This document shows positions 6,582 through 6,624 of a stretch of 6,624 nt of DNA, one piece after another; position 1 is the first letter of the stretch; every line of letters starts with the position of its first letter. The notes under the pieces are model-generated. The model was not told the DNA's origin and ran no database searches. It saw nothing but the letters and a program-made list of their open reading frames with translations. A program made the position numbers and the translations under genes. Source of the DNA: CAIRDP01 sp037134895 (lineage in GTDB: Bacteria; Bacteroidota; Bacteroidia; Bacteroidales; FEN-979); NCBI GenBank assembly GCA_037134895.1, contig JBAXLI010000129.1:1-6624 (forward strand), read 5' to 3'.

Positions 6582-6624
6582 AGGCGTGTTTAGTCAAACA
6601 ATCTATGAAATCAAAAGCCCTTGC

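Noticed and set aside
6582..6624. Bacteroidota-type promoter (TTTG and TAnnTTTG) upstream of hemD
   Set aside because: TTTG strings are present, but no exact TAnnTTTG occurs at the expected spacing, and the region may be the tail of an upstream gene.

Overview
The window looks like a chromosomal piece of a member of the Bacteroidota, most likely the order Bacteroidales or a close relative. Three things point that way. The gene order hemD-rnpA-yidD is, from memory, a Bacteroidota arrangement. No clear Shine-Dalgarno sequence precedes the start codons. Two exported proteins have a glutamine directly after the predicted signal-peptidase site. The lineage call is inference from gene content; no marker gene was compared.

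Layout: a tandem octamer array at the left edge (1-56) is followed by two rightward genes, an exported M28 zinc peptidase with PA and PDZ domains (75-1856) and a small GtrA-family membrane protein (1931-2332). The 74-bp gap between them is made entirely of G-rich then C-rich heptamer repeats. From the right edge a leftward set of five closely spaced genes converges on these: hemD (uroporphyrinogen-III synthase, TTG start), rnpA (RNase P protein), yidD (membrane insertion factor, GTG start, overlapping rnpA), an S41 C-terminal processing peptidase, and a ChaN/Tiki-type putative haem-binding protein. The only real gap in that set, 74 bp between yidD and the S41 gene, again carries the GGGATTA heptamer repeat. 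The two gene sets meet tail to tail around 2333-2389. No stretch above 300 bp lacks a gene.

Functionally the window is mostly housekeeping and envelope biology: tetrapyrrole synthesis (HemD) with a possible haem-handling protein (ChaN-like), tRNA 5' maturation (RnpA), membrane protein insertion (YidD) and two exported PDZ-containing proteases of different catalytic types. No insertion sequence, phage gene, defence system, CRISPR array or RNA gene is visible, and I see no convincing undescribed multigene system. The most unusual signal is the intergenic repeats. The same GGGATTA heptamer follows two stop codons, G-rich on the sense strand both times, and at one site it is joined to a CCCCCAA array that runs right up to a start codon and can fold back on the G-rich half.
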